The translations under genes were made by a program, and so were the position numbers. Source: an uncultured Collinsella sp. (GTDB lineage Bacteria; Actinomycetota; Coriobacteriia; Coriobacteriales; Coriobacteriaceae). Taken from it: a stretch of 5,840 nt of DNA. The stretch covers positions 1-5,840 of the forward strand of contig UQZC01000103.1 in assembly GCA_900545505.1 (NCBI GenBank), given 5' to 3'. The notes beneath the pieces are model-generated. The model was not told the DNA's origin, did not search any database, and saw nothing but the letters and a program-made list of their open reading frames with translations. Positions 5,398 through 5,840 of the stretch are shown here, piece after piece (the stretch's first letter is position 1; every line of letters begins with the position of its first letter).

Positions 5398-5840
5398 ATG
5401 AAGATCGTGGTAAGTGCCTGCTTGATGGGCGAGAGCTGCAAGTATAACGGGCTCGACAATTACCATCGCGAGCTGGTCGAGGCCTGCGAGCGTACAGGGA
5501 CTGAGGTCCTCTTGGTGTGCCCTGAGGTCTTTGGGGGCCTGCCCACGCCGCGCAAGCCGTCCGAGATTGTGAACGGCGAGGTCCGTACCTGCGAGGGCAC
5601 CTCAGTCGATCGCGAGTTTCGCCTGGGTGCCGAGCGCGCGCTCGATATGTGCGAGCAGGCGGGCGGGCCGTCCCAGATCGCTGCGTGCATCCTGCAGGAC
5701 CGTAGTCCCTCGTGCGGCGCGGGCCGTATCTACGACGGAACCTTCAGCGGCACGCTCACTCCGGGCAACGGTGTTTTCGTCGACCTGCTCCTGCGCCACG
5801 GCTACCGTGTGATCCCGGCAAGCGAATTCGACTCGAGCAT
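5398..5840 (+). CDS. DUF523 family protein, thiouracil desulfurase-like (3' end outside window)
   Basis: The 147 visible residues match the DUF523 family, which includes the bacterial 2-thiouracil desulfurase TudS, an iron-sulfur enzyme that removes sulfur from thiolated pyrimidine using a [4Fe-4S] cluster held by three cysteines. The three family cysteine motifs are all here: SACLMG with C8, LVCPEVFGGLPTPR with C41, and DRSPSCG with C106, followed by the IYDGTFSGTLTPGNGVF segment. Domain coverage is nearly complete, and a typical stand-alone family member is about 140-160 residues, so only a short tail or an extra C-terminal domain (some members carry a DUF1722 fusion) is missing. Start ATG 5398 is supported by the ribosome site just upstream. 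The gene begins 18 bases after the ftsH terminator's T-run. Family membership is clear; its real substrate in this organism is inferred only from the family. Confidence 0.9.
   Translation, partial: MKIVVSACLMGESCKYNGLDNYHRELVEACERTGTEVLLVCPEVFGGLPTPRKPSEIVNGEVRTCEGTSVDREFRLGAERALDMCEQAGGPSQIAACILQDRSPSCGAGRIYDGTFSGTLTPGNGVFVDLLLRHGYRVIPASEFDSS

Overview
The window is ordinary-looking chromosomal DNA from a moderately GC-rich bacterium. The protein styles (FtsH, a SpoU-type methyltransferase, a MATE transporter, a BtuR/CobO-type adenosyltransferase and a DUF523 protein) and the G/C-ending codons resemble gut Coriobacteriia such as Collinsella. This placement comes from recognition of the proteins and was not tested by a search. 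I see no phage, transposase, CRISPR array, tRNA or rRNA.

Layout from left to right. Positions 1-330 hold the 3' part of a dihydrofolate reductase gene that runs off the left edge; a GC-rich hairpin follows it. Positions 440-1354 encode a SpoU/TrmH-family RNA 2'-O-methyltransferase. Positions 1479-2828 encode a complete MATE-family efflux transporter that starts with GTG. It converges on a minus-strand corrinoid adenosyltransferase gene (2851-3336). The 22 bases between these two genes, together with both stop codons, form one 30-base near-perfect palindrome. A 92-base divergent spacer separates the adenosyltransferase from ftsH (about 3429-5321), which encodes the membrane-bound AAA+ zinc protease. 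A strong intrinsic terminator follows ftsH, and 18 bases after its T-run a DUF523 (thiouracil desulfurase-like) gene starts at 5398 and runs off the right edge.

The genes do not form one pathway: they are folate metabolism, RNA modification, drug or metabolite export, cobalamin activation, membrane protein quality control and sulfur removal. Most appear to be separate transcription units, since hairpins or strand switches separate most neighbours. No gene-free stretch exceeds about 125 bases. I found no convincing new multi-gene system. The points most worth a second look are the palindrome shared by two convergent stop codons, the adenosyltransferase that seems to lack the usual substrate-loop aromatic motif, the terminator squeezed against the DUF523 gene, and the missing acidic residue in the first helix of the MATE protein.
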